Positions 28,625-38,006 of a stretch of 64,000 nucleotides of DNA are shown here, piece by piece. Below the pieces are notes generated by a model, which was not told the DNA's origin, searched no databases, and saw only the letters and a list, made by a program, of their open reading frames with translations. Every line of letters begins with the position of its first letter. Position 1 is the first letter of the stretch. Source of the DNA: an uncultured Lutibacter sp. (GTDB taxonomy: Bacteria > Bacteroidota > Bacteroidia > Flavobacteriales > Flavobacteriaceae). The position numbers and the translations under genes were made by a program. Location of the stretch: NCBI RefSeq assembly GCF_947495725.1, contig NZ_CANLZZ010000001.1, positions 620,001 through 684,000 of the forward strand, given 5' to 3'.

Positions 28625-29121
28625 TATTTTACTTTTTCAATACTTAAACCAACGTCTGTAATTCCTTTTAATGGATTTTTTCCTTCAATATCGCTAATTG
28701 CTCTTGTAGCATGTTGAATATTAAATTTGTAATCTCCTTTTTCTGAAAACACCACATTTTCTTTATAAAAAAGCTTGTTTTCTTTTAATTCTGTAAAACC
28801 AGTTCCTAACCACTTTCCATGAACATCTGTCATTTCATATTCAAGCGTATCAACTACTGAAAAACCATGTGGAAATTCAATTTTTGCAATTAAAAATAAA
28901 GAACTAAACTCATAGTCTTTATTGCTTCTAATATGTATAAACACATTTTTTTGGGAAATAGTATCATTGTTGCTCACAATAAACTCAATTTTATTTTCAG
29001 AATTCCATTGGTGATTTTCAATTGATTTATAACTATCAAATTCTGCCAAGTTACATGACATTAGAAATAACGAAAATACAACGGTTATAAAACTATTCCT
29101 CTTTTTTATTGTTGTTTGCAC
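28624..29121 (-). CDS. gldH: Gliding motility lipoprotein GldH
   Basis: The product is about 165 residues with a lipoprotein signal (SFITVVFSLFLMSC) and the GldH features NDTISQKNVFIHIRSN, SSLFLIAKIEFP and DVHGKWLGTGFTE. GldH is needed for gliding in Flavobacterium. A GTG at 29121 is preferred: the ATG at 29160 adds 13 polar residues ahead of the signal and overlaps ricT by 68 bases. It lies between ricT and the PBP1A gene, a conserved order in the phylum. Confidence 0.85.
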   Translation of the reverse strand: MQTTIKKRNSFITVVFSLFLMSCNLAEFDSYKSIENHQWNSENKIEFIVSNNDTISQKNVFIHIRSNKDYEFSSLFLIAKIEFPHGFSVVDTLEYEMTDVHGKWLGTGFTELKENKLFYKENVVFSEKGDYKFNIQHATRAISDIEGKNPLKGITDVGLSIEKVK

Positions 29122-30568
29122 TTTTTCTTGGTGGTCTTCTTTTTTTATTTCTGTTTGCATTGTTTCCTCCTTGCGGATTGGTTGCTTTAGGGTTTTTTCC
29201 TACCTGAGTTTTAGCTCCTTTAGGATTATTATTTGCTTGATTGGCATTGGCTTTCTTTGGCCTATTTGGTTTAGCTCCTTGTTTTGCAGTTGCTGAACCA
29301 GATTTATTGTTTGGGTTAGGCTTATTTGGATTTACTCCTAGTGGTTTTGCATTTGGATTTCTCCTTTTTTGCCCCGCACCTTGAGGTTTTCTACTTTGAT
29401 TTTTATTTTGGGTTTGTTGACCGCCAGCTTTCTTATTTCTGTTTTTGTTTTTGTTTCTTCGTTTATTTGTTCTTTTAGGAACATCAAAACGAGTTAAACT
29501 ATCTTGTCCAACCACATTTTCAAAATCAGCTTTTGTTTCTTCAATTAAATCGGCTTCCCATTCTTCTAATGATGCAATTTTTTCCTGATTTTTATTTAAT
29601 GTTATAATTTCTTGAACTTGTTCAAGAGTTAACTTATACCACTTACTTCTATTTTCTCTATAAGTATACCACAACAATCCTTTAAAAATGTCCATTTTTA
29701 CAAATGTAGCATCTCCCTTTTCCGTTTTTAATACAACATCTTGTTTTGGAAACTCTTTAATTGCATCTAAATAAGTATCTAGCTCATAATTTAAACAACA
29801 TTTTAATTTTCCACATTGTCCTGCCAGTTTTTGCGGGTTTAAAGAAAGTTGTTGGTACCTAGCGGCGGTAGTATTTACTTTACGTAAATCTGTTAACCAA
29901 GTAGAACAACACAACTCTCTACCACATGACCCAACGCCTCCAAGCCTTGCGGCTTCCTGTCGCAGGCCTACCTGCTTCATTTCTATTCTAATACTAAATG
30001 CACTAGCTAAATCTCTAATTAATTGTCTAAAATCAACACGATCGTCTGCGGTATAATAAAAAGTAGCTTTATTTCCATCTCCCTGATATTCAACGTCTGA
30101 AAGCTTCATTTTCAGCCCTAATCGACCTAAAATTTCACGTCCTTTGTATTGGGTATCATACTCTTTTGCTCTAGCTGCATGCCAAATATCTATATCTCTT
30201 TGAGTAGCTTTTCGATATATTTTTTTAATATCTTCACTATCCATTGCAACTCTTTTCTTTTTCATTTGAACTTTTACAAGTTCCCCTGCTAAGGATACGG
30301 TTCCAATATCATGTCCTGGATTTCCTTCAACGGCAATTATATCGCCTATTGATATTTGTAAATTATCTTGATTTCTATAGAAATGCTTTCTTCCATTTTT
30401 AAAACGAACCTCAAAAATATTAATTGGTTTATGACCAGAAGGAAGCGACATATTTGAAAGCCAATCAAACACAGTTAGTTTATCACAACTACCTGTATTA
30501 CAACTTCCGTTACTTTTACAACCTTTTGGAACGCTATTTATATCTGAAGAGCAACTATTACAGCTCAT
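29093..30568 (-). CDS. ricT: RicT-like PSP1 domain protein with long low-complexity tail
   Basis: The 491-residue protein has an N-terminal Cys cluster (residues 3, 6, 17, 23, 28) and a PSP1 domain (about 45-300). The domain carries VEGNPGHDIGTVSL, GLRQEAARLGGVGSCGRELCC and LAGQCGKLKCCLNYE. In Bacillus, RicT (YaaT) forms a Fe-S complex that affects RNase Y processing; the role here is inferred. Residues ~355-491 are dominated by Asn, Lys, Gly, Pro and Gln, so they are probably disordered and basic, suggesting RNA contact. The last 29 bases overlap gldH. Confidence 0.85.
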   Translation of the reverse strand: MSCNSCSSDINSVPKGCKSNGSCNTGSCDKLTVFDWLSNMSLPSGHKPINIFEVRFKNGRKHFYRNQDNLQISIGDIIAVEGNPGHDIGTVSLAGELVKVQMKKKRVAMDSEDIKKIYRKATQRDIDIWHAARAKEYDTQYKGREILGRLGLKMKLSDVEYQGDGNKATFYYTADDRVDFRQLIRDLASAFSIRIEMKQVGLRQEAARLGGVGSCGRELCCSTWLTDLRKVNTTAARYQQLSLNPQKLAGQCGKLKCCLNYELDTYLDAIKEFPKQDVVLKTEKGDATFVKMDIFKGLLWYTYRENRSKWYKLTLEQVQEIITLNKNQEKIASLEEWEADLIEETKADFENVVGQDSLTRFDVPKRTNKRRNKNKNRNKKAGGQQTQNKNQSRKPQGAGQKRRNPNAKPLGVNPNKPNPNNKSGSATAKQGAKPNRPKKANANQANNNPKGAKTQVGKNPKATNPQGGNNANRNKKRRPPRKSANNNKKEE

Positions 30569-30680
30569 ATATTTTGTATATTTATAAGTTTAGTTAAAAT
30601 TGCAATACAATTTTAAAGTCTTCACTAATTTGTAAAGATATAATTTAAATTACTAACAGTAAAACGTTAAAAAATGAATT

Positions 30681-30911
30681 TTAAGTCTGTTTTACATCAA
30701 TAATTTTTACCGGGCAAGCTTCTTTTGCTTTAATACTGTCGTTAAAAATGGTTTCATCGGGTGATTTTATAGTAAAAAAACCTTTTTTTTCTTTTGAATG
30801 CAATAATACCGATTTACCGTCTTTTTTAGACATTTGAAACTGAGCAGGAGCTAATTCAACACAGTAATTGCAGCCAATACATTTGGCTCTTTGCAATGTA
30901 ATAATTACCAT
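30681..30911 (-). CDS. Single-cluster ferredoxin
   Basis: This 76-residue protein has Cys11, Cys14 and Cys17 (CIGCNYC) and Cys66 in EACPVKII, the ligand set of a single [4Fe-4S] ferredoxin of the Fer4_15/Fer4_13 type. The middle is an insertion with basic residues. Its start follows the U32 stop with no spacing, so the two are probably translated from one mRNA and the ferredoxin may supply electrons to the U32 enzyme. Confidence 0.85.
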   Translation of the reverse strand: MVIITLQRAKCIGCNYCVELAPAQFQMSKKDGKSVLLHSKEKKGFFTIKSPDETIFNDSIKAKEACPVKIIDVKQT

Positions 30912-32165
30912 TTAAACTTCTACTTTGTTTTCAACAATTTTATATAATTTATCGGAAGGTCTAATTCTAAATTCTAATGGAATAGTAACTGAATCTCCTT
31001 TACTACCTCTTTGCCCTTTTTCGTCATTCACAAACATCTCTTTCACTTCCATTTCTTTAGCTCCAGTTGTTGGACCCGTAATAAGTATATTGTCACCAAC
31101 AGCAATATCGTATGCTTCAATTTTAAACTCTCCAATATTTGCTTTTGGAAAGTAGTGCATTCCTTTTCCTAAATACACTTTCTTTTGTGTTGCATGACTT
31201 CCAGATCCGTTACTCCATTCGCCTAATTTTTGACCTAAGTAATAACCGCTCCAAAAACCTCTGTTATAAACAGTTTCAAGTTCTTTCATCCAAGTTATTA
31301 CCTTTTCTTTGCTATACGTTCCTTCATCAATACTATCTATAGCATCGCGGTAGCATTTTATTACTTTAGCAACATACTCTGGCGCTCTTCCTCTTCCTTC
31401 AATCTTTAACACCTTTACACCTGCATCAACAATTTCATTTAAAAAATCTATTGTACATAAATCTTTTGGTGACATAATATACTCGTTATCCAATTCCATT
31501 TCAACACCAGTTTCCTGATCGATAACTGTATATTTTTTTCTGCAATTTTGCTTACAAGCACCTCTATTAGCTGAAGAATTATGATTGTGTAAACTCATAT
31601 AACATTTACCAGAAACCGCCATACACAAAGCACCATGTCCAAATATTTCAATTTCAACTAAATTTCCTGAAGGCCCGCGAACATCATCTTTTACAATTTG
31701 CTCAGTAATTTTCTTTACCTGACGTAAACTCAACTCTCTACTTAACACCATAGTATCTGCAAACATGGCGTAAAACTTAGCTGTTTCGAAATTGGTAATA
31801 TTAATTTGAGTTGAAATATGAATTTCCATTCCAATTTCTTTAGCTGTAGCAATTACAGCTTGATCCATAGCAATTACAGCCGTAATATCTGCATCTTTTG
31901 CTCTTTGAATTAACGTTTTAACTATGGTTAAATCGTGATCGTATACGATTGTATTAAGGGTAAGATATGTTCTTACGTTTTTAGCTTTGCAACGGTCGGA
32001 AATTTCTTGTAAATCATCTAGCGTAAAATTGATAGATGCTCTTGCTCTCATATTTAATTGCTCAACACCAAAATATATTGAATCTGCTCCATTATCTAAT
32101 GCAGCTTGCAACGATTCAAAATTTCCGGCAGGAGCCATTAACTCTATTTTTCCTGTAGTAGTCAT
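30912..32165 (-). CDS. Peptidase U32 family protein (TrhP/YegQ-like)
   Basis: This 417-residue protein begins IELMAPAGNFESLQAALDNGADSIYFG (split by a few residues), the U32 barrel signature. A Cys cluster over about 195-225 (ALCMAVSGKC ... GACKQNC) is the Fe-S ligand set of the family. E. coli members TrhP and RlhA hydroxylate tRNA uridine-34 and 23S rRNA rather than cleave peptides, so an RNA-hydroxylation role is favoured. The C-terminal beta domain is present. The ferredoxin gene follows directly. Confidence 0.88.
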   Translation of the reverse strand: MTTTGKIELMAPAGNFESLQAALDNGADSIYFGVEQLNMRARASINFTLDDLQEISDRCKAKNVRTYLTLNTIVYDHDLTIVKTLIQRAKDADITAVIAMDQAVIATAKEIGMEIHISTQINITNFETAKFYAMFADTMVLSRELSLRQVKKITEQIVKDDVRGPSGNLVEIEIFGHGALCMAVSGKCYMSLHNHNSSANRGACKQNCRKKYTVIDQETGVEMELDNEYIMSPKDLCTIDFLNEIVDAGVKVLKIEGRGRAPEYVAKVIKCYRDAIDSIDEGTYSKEKVITWMKELETVYNRGFWSGYYLGQKLGEWSNGSGSHATQKKVYLGKGMHYFPKANIGEFKIEAYDIAVGDNILITGPTTGAKEMEVKEMFVNDEKGQRGSKGDSVTIPLEFRIRPSDKLYKIVENKVEV

Positions 32166-32376
32166 TATTTTTGATTTTTTGCAAAATTACGTTTTTTTTA
32201 TAACTATTTACTTTTCAACTAAGGAATCCATTCAATTAGATAAAATACACTCAAATATTACCTATTGTATTATTAATAATCATATAAAAACCTATCTAAT
32301 TAATTTTAACCAACTTAAAAGACCATATTGACTTTTTAACAAAAAAATATTTATTTGTTATTTTCCCTAACTTCTA

Positions 32377-32407
32377 TTGGTTAGTTCAGTTTTTTTACAA
32401 AAATTTG
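32377..32407 (+). promoter_or_regulatory. Candidate promoter of asd
   Basis: TTG (32377-32379) and AAAATTTG (32400-32407) are 20 bases apart, near the TTG-N17-23-TAnnTTTG pattern. The first base of the second box deviates from consensus. The ATG lies 33 bases downstream. Confidence 0.45.
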
Positions 32408-32439
32408 CAGGGTTATTAAAAATTTAAACAAAAACAAAG

Positions 32440-33429
32440 ATGAAAGTAGCTGTTGTAGGCGCTACCGGTATGGTAGGTAACGTTATGTTACAAGTTTTAG
32501 CGGAAAGAAATTTTCCAATTACTGAATTATTATTGGTTGCCTCAGAAAGATCTAAGGGTAAACAAATGGAATATAAAGGTGAAACTTATACCGTTATAGG
32601 TTTACAAGATGCTGTGGATGCAAAACCAGACATCGCTTTATTTTCTGCTGGAGGAAGTACTTCAGAAGAATGGGCTCCAAAATTTGCCGAAGTTGGGTGT
32701 ACAGTTGTAGACAACTCATCGGCTTGGAGAATGGATCCTTCAAAAAAATTGGTAGTACCTGAAATAAACGGTAACGTTTTAACTAAAGAAGATAAAATTA
32801 TTGCAAACCCAAACTGCTCAACAATTCAAATGGTATTGGCTTTGGCTCCTTTGCACGATAAATATAAAATGAAACGCTTAGTGGTTTCTACTTACCAATC
32901 TGTTTCCGGAACTGGTGTACAAGCTGTAGCTCAATTAGACAATGAAGAAAAAGGGATTGAAGGTGAAATGGCTTACAATTATCCAATTTACAGAAATGCA
33001 ATTCCACATTGTGATGTTTTCTTAGAGAATGGATACACGAAAGAAGAAATGAAATTGGTTAAAGAACCTAAAAAAATATTAGGTGACGATTCTTTTTCTG
33101 TAACTGCAACTGCAGTTCGTATTCCAACTGCTGGTGGACATTCAGAAGCAGTAAACGTGCAATTTGAAAATGATTTTGATTTAGCTGAAGTTCGTCAGCT
33201 ATTAACTGATATGCCAGGTGTAATAGTATCTGATGATTTAGATAACAATGTATACCCTATGCCAATTCACGCTCATAACAAAGATGAAGTTTTTGTTGGA
33301 CGCTTAAGACGTGACGAATCACAACCAAACACTTTAAATATGTGGATTGTGGCTGACAACTTGCGTAAAGGGGCTGCAACAAACACTATTCAAATTGGTG
33401 AATATTTAATAGAAAATGGATTGGTTTAA
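32440..33429 (+). CDS. asd: Aspartate-semialdehyde dehydrogenase
   Basis: This 329-residue enzyme reduces aspartyl phosphate to aspartate semialdehyde with NADPH, in lysine, threonine, methionine and diaminopimelate synthesis. It has the Rossmann start VVGATGMVGN, SAGGSTSEEWAP, the active-site Cys126 in NPNCSTIQ and the IPTAGGHSEAVN histidine. Length is standard. The 270 bases upstream show no clear riboswitch; an inverted hairpin terminator follows. Confidence 0.96.
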   Translation: MKVAVVGATGMVGNVMLQVLAERNFPITELLLVASERSKGKQMEYKGETYTVIGLQDAVDAKPDIALFSAGGSTSEEWAPKFAEVGCTVVDNSSAWRMDPSKKLVVPEINGNVLTKEDKIIANPNCSTIQMVLALAPLHDKYKMKRLVVSTYQSVSGTGVQAVAQLDNEEKGIEGEMAYNYPIYRNAIPHCDVFLENGYTKEEMKLVKEPKKILGDDSFSVTATAVRIPTAGGHSEAVNVQFENDFDLAEVRQLLTDMPGVIVSDDLDNNVYPMPIHAHNKDEVFVGRLRRDESQPNTLNMWIVADNLRKGAATNTIQIGEYLIENGLV

Positions 33430-33453
33430 TTTTTAACCAATAGTTATATATAT

Positions 33454-33480
33454 AAAAAGCCACACAATGTGTGGCTTTTT
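33454..33480. terminator. Bidirectional terminator between asd and thioredoxin genes
   Basis: The stem AAGCCACAC/GTGTGGCTT is perfect, with loop AAT, and is flanked by A and T runs on both sides. It fits termination of asd (plus) and the thioredoxin gene (minus), which converge here. Confidence 0.85.
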
Positions 33481-33502
33481 TAATTTGTGTATTTATTCTA
33501 GT

Positions 33503-33862
33503 TTATTTGGATACTAGTAAAACCTCGTTCATTATTTTCTCTAACTGATGTTTTGGCAAAGCTCCCTGAGCCATTTGTGGTTCTCCATCTTTAGGAACAA
33601 ATAACATTGAAGGAATACTTCTAATACCAAATGCTGCTGACAATTCCTGTTCAACTTCAGTATCAACTTTAAAAATATTTACTTTTCCTTCATATTCATT
33701 ACTTAGTTCTTCCAAAACAGGAGCAATTGCTTTGCAAGGTCCACACCAATCTGCGTAAAAGTCTATAATACAAGGCAACTCACCTTCAAATTTCCACTCT
33801 TTATTCTTTTCGAAATTAAAAACCTTTTCAAAAAAAGTTTCTTTTGATAATAATTCTGTCAT
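33503..33862 (-). CDS. Thioredoxin
   Basis: From the ATG at 33862 the protein has 119 residues with the active site WCGPC (Cys40, Cys43). DFYADWC, a KVDTE strand and the cis-proline RSIPSMLFV are present. The longer frame to 33928 adds 22 unrelated residues and is not used. There is no signal peptide, so it is a cytoplasmic disulphide reductase. Confidence 0.93.
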   Translation of the reverse strand: MTELLSKETFFEKVFNFEKNKEWKFEGELPCIIDFYADWCGPCKAIAPVLEELSNEYEGKVNIFKVDTEVEQELSAAFGIRSIPSMLFVPKDGEPQMAQGALPKHQLEKIMNEVLLVSK

Positions 33863-33945
33863 TTTATAAATTTTAATATTAACAGTATAACAACTTTTAT
33901 ACCGTTTTAATAGACGACAAAGTGACATAAAAACTTACAACATTT

Positions 33946-33977
33946 TTGTAACCTGTGTTACACCCGTAATATATTCG
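33946..33977 (+). promoter_or_regulatory. Candidate promoter of DoxX-like gene
   Basis: TTG (33946-33948) and TATATTCG (33970-33977) are separated by 21 bases. The second box differs from TAnnTTTG at one position. The ATG is 46 bases downstream. Confidence 0.5.
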
Positions 33978-34022
33978 CTATCTTAACGACTCATCCATTA
34001 ACTAATAACTAAATCTAATATT

Positions 34023-34388
34023 ATGAAATCTATAATTACAATTGGAGCACAAATTGTTTTGGCATTAATACTTTTAATTTTTGGAAGTAATAAATTTTTA
34101 GGATTTATTCCTATGGAAGAACCGCCTATTGGAAGTTTTATGGATGCACTTATTCAAACAGGATATATGATGCCATTAATTGGCTTGTCAGAAGTAATTA
34201 TTGGGTTTCTTTTATTAATTAACAAATGGAAAGGCTTAGCATTAGTATGGCTAGCACCAATTTCAATTAACATTATTTTGTTTCATTTAGCTTTAGATAT
34301 TTCAACAATTGGCCCAGGAGCTTTAGTTTTAATTTTAAACATATTTTTGATATATATTAACTGGAAAAAGTTTAAAACCTTATTTTAA
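34023..34388 (+). CDS. DoxX-like membrane protein
   Basis: This 121-residue protein has four hydrophobic helices and the DoxX hallmarks LLIFGSNKFLGF, a middle GLSEVIIGFLLLI and the terminal ALDISTIGPGALVLI. DoxX family members are small inner-membrane proteins whose roles vary; some act with thiol or oxidase systems. The thioredoxin gene lies next to it but diverges, with 160 bases between. Confidence 0.78.
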   Translation: MKSIITIGAQIVLALILLIFGSNKFLGFIPMEEPPIGSFMDALIQTGYMMPLIGLSEVIIGFLLLINKWKGLALVWLAPISINIILFHLALDISTIGPGALVLILNIFLIYINWKKFKTLF

Positions 34389-34412
34389 ATCATAAAAAAA
34401 TATTAAATGTAA

Positions 34413-34446
34413 AGGCTTATTCCATTAGAATAGGTCTTTTTTTTTT
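34413..34446 (+). terminator. Terminator of DoxX-like gene
   Basis: A 10-bp stem with two G·U pairs (AGGCTTATTC, GAATAGGTCT) and a 5-base loop is followed by ten Ts. Confidence 0.8.
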
Positions 34447-34480
34447 AAATTTGAGCTATTCAAAATCAATCTAATTTAAA

Positions 34481-36628
34481 ATGAAAAATCTATTAATTTT
34501 AACGCTAGTTGGAGCTTGTTTGCTTTCTTGCAAACAATCCGATACACAAAATACAAATGCATTGAAATATCCCACAACAAAAAAAGTAGACACGGTTACC
34601 AATTATTTTGGTACAAATGTTAAAGATCCATACAGATGGTTAGAAGATGACATGTCTAATGAAACAGCTTCTTGGGTAAGCGCACAAAATGAAGTAACTT
34701 TTAATTATTTAGCAAATATTCCTTATAGAGATCAATTAAAAAACCGTTTAGAAGAATTATGGAATTATGAAAAAATTGGTTCTCCAAAAAAAGAAGGTGA
34801 TTACACCTATTTTTCAAAAAACAATGGTTTACAAAATCAAAATGTAATTTATCGTTATAAAAATGAAGGAGACGAACCAGAAGTTTTTTTAGATCCTAAT
34901 ACTTTTTCAGAAGATGGAACAACATCATTAGGAAGTGGATTATCTTTCTCAAAAGATGGTAAAACCGTTGCTTATGCCATATCTGAAGGAGGTAGTGATT
35001 GGAGAAAAGTTATAATTATGGATGCTATTTCCAAAGAAATTAAAGAAGATACTTTAGTTGACGTTAAATTTACAGGACTATCTTGGAAAGGAAACGAAGG
35101 AATTTATTATTCAAGTTACGAAAAACCTAAAGGAAGTGAACTTTCGGCAAAAACAGATCAGCACCGTTTATTTTATCATAAATTAGGAACTGAACAAGCT
35201 AACGACCCTATTATTTTTGGTGATAAAGATAAAAGACGTTACGTTAGAGGTGGTGTAACAGAAGATGGCAAATACCTAATTATTTCGGCTTCCGTTTCAA
35301 CTTCAGGAAACGAATTGTATTATAAAGATTTATCGAATCCAAATAATGATATTAAACCTATAATTTTAGGTTTTGATAACTCTACAAATGTAATAGACCA
35401 TAGAAATGGATATTTTTATTTAAGCACAAATTTAAATGCTTCAAACAAAAGAATTGTAAAAGTATCTGTTAACAATCCAAGTAAAGAAAATTGGATAGAT
35501 GTTATTCCAGAAACCGAAAATGTATTAAATATTTCAACCGCTAGTGGTTATATTTTTGCAAAATATATGGTTGATGCGGTTTCAAAAGTTATGCAATACG
35601 ATTTTGACGGTAAATTAATTAGAGAAATTAAATTACCTGGAGTTGGAACAGCAAATGGATTTGGTGGAAAAAAGGATGCTGAAACTATTTACTACTCATT
35701 TACAAACTATACCACTCCAAGTTCTATTTATTCATTTAAACCAAAAACTGGAGAAAGTGAGTTGTATAAAAAACCTGCAATAGACTTTAATTCAAATGAT
35801 TTTGAATCTAAACAAGTTTTCTATACTTCAAAAGATGGTACTAAGGTTCCAATGATAATTTCATATAAGAAAGGAACTGTTTTAGATGGTAAAAACCCAA
35901 CTATTTTATATGGTTATGGAGGTTTTAACATTAGTTTAACCCCTTCTTTTAGCATCGCAAATTCGGTTTGGATGGAACAAGGAGGAGTTTACGCTGTACC
36001 TAATTTACGTGGTGGTGGAGAATATGGCAAGAAATGGCACGATGCAGGAACAAAAATGCAAAAACAAAATGTTTTTGATGACTTTATTGCTGCTGCGGAA
36101 TATTTGATTTCTGAAAATTATACCTCTTCTGAATATTTAGCAATTAGAGGAGGAAGTAATGGTGGTTTATTGGTTGGAGCAACTATGACTCAGCGCCCTA
36201 ATTTAATGAAAGTAGCCTTACCCGCAGTTGGTGTAATGGATATGTTACGTTATCACACCTTTACCGCAGGGGCCGGATGGGCCTACGATTATGGAACTTC
36301 TGAAGACTCTAAAGAAATGTTCGAATATTTAAAAGGTTATTCTCCAGTTCATAATGTAAAAGAAGGAGTTCAATATCCGGCAACATTGGTTACAACCGGA
36401 GATCACGATGATAGAGTTGTACCTGCGCATTCATTTAAATATGCTGCAGAATTACAAGCAAACCAAGCTGGAAACAATCCTACTTTAATTAGAATTGAAA
36501 CAAATGCTGGTCATGGTGCAGGAACACCAGTTTCAAAAACTATTGAACAATATGCCGATATTTTTGGATTTACTTTATACAACATGGGATATAAAGAATT
36601 ACCAAGTAAATCTAAGATTAAAGGATAA
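34481..36628 (+). CDS. Prolyl oligopeptidase family serine peptidase, lipoprotein
   Basis: This 715-residue S9A peptidase has a lipoprotein signal (GACLLSC, Cys17). The N-terminal beta-propeller begins near residue 25 with PYRWLEDD. The C-terminal alpha/beta hydrolase domain has the nucleophile motif GGSNGGLL, the aspartate in [10 protein letters not shown] and the His in NAGHGAG. It cleaves short peptides after proline in the periplasm or at the surface. A TAAATTTG box at 34446-34453 precedes the ATG, overlapping the upstream terminator tail. Confidence 0.95.
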   Translation: MKNLLILTLVGACLLSCKQSDTQNTNALKYPTTKKVDTVTNYFGTNVKDPYRWLEDDMSNETASWVSAQNEVTFNYLANIPYRDQLKNRLEELWNYEKIGSPKKEGDYTYFSKNNGLQNQNVIYRYKNEGDEPEVFLDPNTFSEDGTTSLGSGLSFSKDGKTVAYAISEGGSDWRKVIIMDAISKEIKEDTLVDVKFTGLSWKGNEGIYYSSYEKPKGSELSAKTDQHRLFYHKLGTEQANDPIIFGDKDKRRYVRGGVTEDGKYLIISASVSTSGNELYYKDLSNPNNDIKPIILGFDNSTNVIDHRNGYFYLSTNLNASNKRIVKVSVNNPSKENWIDVIPETENVLNISTASGYIFAKYMVDAVSKVMQYDFDGKLIREIKLPGVGTANGFGGKKDAETIYYSFTNYTTPSSIYSFKPKTGESELYKKPAIDFNSNDFESKQVFYTSKDGTKVPMIISYKKGTVLDGKNPTILYGYGGFNISLTPSFSIANSVWMEQGGVYAVPNLRGGGEYGKKWHDAGTKMQKQNVFDDFIAAAEYLISENYTSSEYLAIRGGSNGGLLVGATMTQRPNLMKVALPAVGVMDMLRYHTFTAGAGWAYDYGTSEDSKEMFEYLKGYSPVHNVKEGVQYPATLVTTGDHDDRVVPAHSFKYAAELQANQAGNNPTLIRIETNAGHGAGTPVSKTIEQYADIFGFTLYNMGYKELPSKSKIKG

Positions 36629-36648
36629 TCCTTTTAAAATAATATTAA

Positions 36649-36674
36649 AAACCGCTCAAATGAGCGGTTTTTTT
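36649..36674 (+). terminator. Terminator of prolyl oligopeptidase gene
   Basis: The stem AAACCGCTCA/TGAGCGGTTT is perfect, with a two-base loop, and is followed by Ts. Confidence 0.9.
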
Positions 36675-36740
36675 ATTTTTTAAATGATAAAATTGAGTTA
36701 AAAAAATGTAGCTTGATAAAAGTCATTTTTATTAAAATAG

Positions 36741-37346
36741 ATGTTTAGTACTTTCGAACAAAATTTAAAATCTATTATGGAGGCTACAGTTGTTGAAGTT
36801 AATTACGGACCGTTAAAAGAATTAATTGGTGTTTGGAAAGGTGATAAAGGAATGGATATTGCACCAGAATCTGATGGTGTAGAGGAAAATCCATATTATG
36901 AAACTATTACCATAACGGCAGATGGAGATTTAACCAATGCCGAATCTCAAGTTTTATCAGTATTGCATTACCGACGCATTGTTAGAAGAAAATCTAATGA
37001 TGGTATCTTTCACGATCAAACTGGTTATTGGATGTGGGATGAAAAAAATAACGTTATTATGCATTCTTTAAATATTCCAAGAGCAGTAAGTTTGTTAGCC
37101 GGAACCACCTAATCTGAAGAAAATTTTAAAAATGAAAAATTATCTTTTGAAATTGAAGCTGGAATTGACAACAAAGATTGGGGCATTATACAATCTCCCT
37201 TTATGAAAGACAAAGCATTAACAAAAAGCTACCTTCAAAAAATAGAAATTGAAGATGGTAAGTTAAGGTATGAAGAAACTACAATGTTAGATATCTACGG
37301 AAAAGAATTTGAGCATACTGATGCTAACGAATTAACTCGACAGTAA
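36741..37346 (+). pseudogene. Nitrobindin-like (DUF1794/FABP family) gene interrupted by an in-frame TAA
   Basis: The first 123 codons give a heme-binding beta-barrel family start: GPLKELIGVWKGDKGMD, then HYRRIVRRKSNDGIFHDQTGYWMWD. A TAA at 37110-37112 stops it after LAGTT, but the same frame continues without further stops to TAA at 37344-37346. The continuation (SEENFKNEKLSFEIEAG and DWGIIQSPFMKDK) is what the family should have next. The total of about 201 codons is full length for the family. A single base change (for example AAA or GAA to TAA) explains it. Either the gene is inactive, or a stop is read through or mis-sequenced. Confidence 0.8.
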
Positions 37347-37362
37347 AAACAACCTTAAAACT

Positions 37363-37447
37363 TGTCATTCTGAATGTAGTGCTAACGGAATGAAGAATCT
37401 TTAAAATCAACAATGCTTGAGATTCCTCACTATCGTTCAGAATGGCA
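37363..37447. repeat. Dispersed palindromic element, copy A
   Basis: The segment starts TGTCATTCTGAA and ends TTCAGAATGGCA, its near reverse complement, with AATGAAGAATCT and AGATTCCTCACTATCG inside. It lies between the nitrobindin-like gene and the GreA-like gene, which converge. Confidence 0.85.
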
Positions 37448-37462
37448 AATTAATATTTATTA

Positions 37463-37918
37463 TTAAAATATTCCCAAAATCTCTGCTTTATTAAAAGGAA
37501 GACTTTCACCAATTGTTTTTCCTAACAATTGTTTTCCTATTGGAGATTGTGTTGAAACCACAAAATAAGTTTCATTATCAATTTTAAGTTGCCCAACACT
37601 AACGGCTAAAAAATAGGTTCCTTTAGTAGTTTTAATTAAGCTTCCAAGTTTTACAATATTAGCAGTTTCTTCAATAGAAATTCTTTTTAAAATTTCTTTC
37701 ATTTCATTTACAATACTTAATTGTTGCCCTGCTTTTTCCATTTCGAGCTGGATCATAGCTCTTCCTGTTTCGTGTTTATCTCCTGCTGAACTTTTTGTTT
37801 CAGAAAGTAAATCGTTTTTATTTGAAGCTATAGATTTAGAAATAGTAGCATTCTTGTTTTCAACAAAAAGAATACACTCTTTCAATAATTTAGATTTTAT
37901 GGCTTGCTCACTTTTCAT
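37463..37918 (-). CDS. GreA/GreB C-terminal-like protein
   Basis: The 151-residue protein has a charged helical first half (about 1-75) and a C-terminal region with VKLGSLIKTT, YFLAVSVGQ and TQSPIGKQLLGKTIGESL. The last part is the FKBP-like domain of transcript-cleavage factors GreA/GreB. The acidic tip residues of true GreA are not obvious in the coil. Bacteroidota carry several such orphan proteins; they may bind RNA polymerase. Confidence 0.75.
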   Translation of the reverse strand: MKSEQAIKSKLLKECILFVENKNATISKSIASNKNDLLSETKSSAGDKHETGRAMIQLEMEKAGQQLSIVNEMKEILKRISIEETANIVKLGSLIKTTKGTYFLAVSVGQLKIDNETYFVVSTQSPIGKQLLGKTIGESLPFNKAEILGIF

Positions 37919-38006
37919 ATGAAATTCAAAAATAGATACTTTGTACTAAATAGCACATATTTAATTTTTAATAATCTTAAATTTACCTTTTTTAAACTGT
38001 AATTTA

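Noticed and set aside
32166-32439. Gap before asd considered for a lysine riboswitch
   Set aside because: Only A+T-rich sequence and a weak promoter are visible; no paired elements typical of a known riboswitch.
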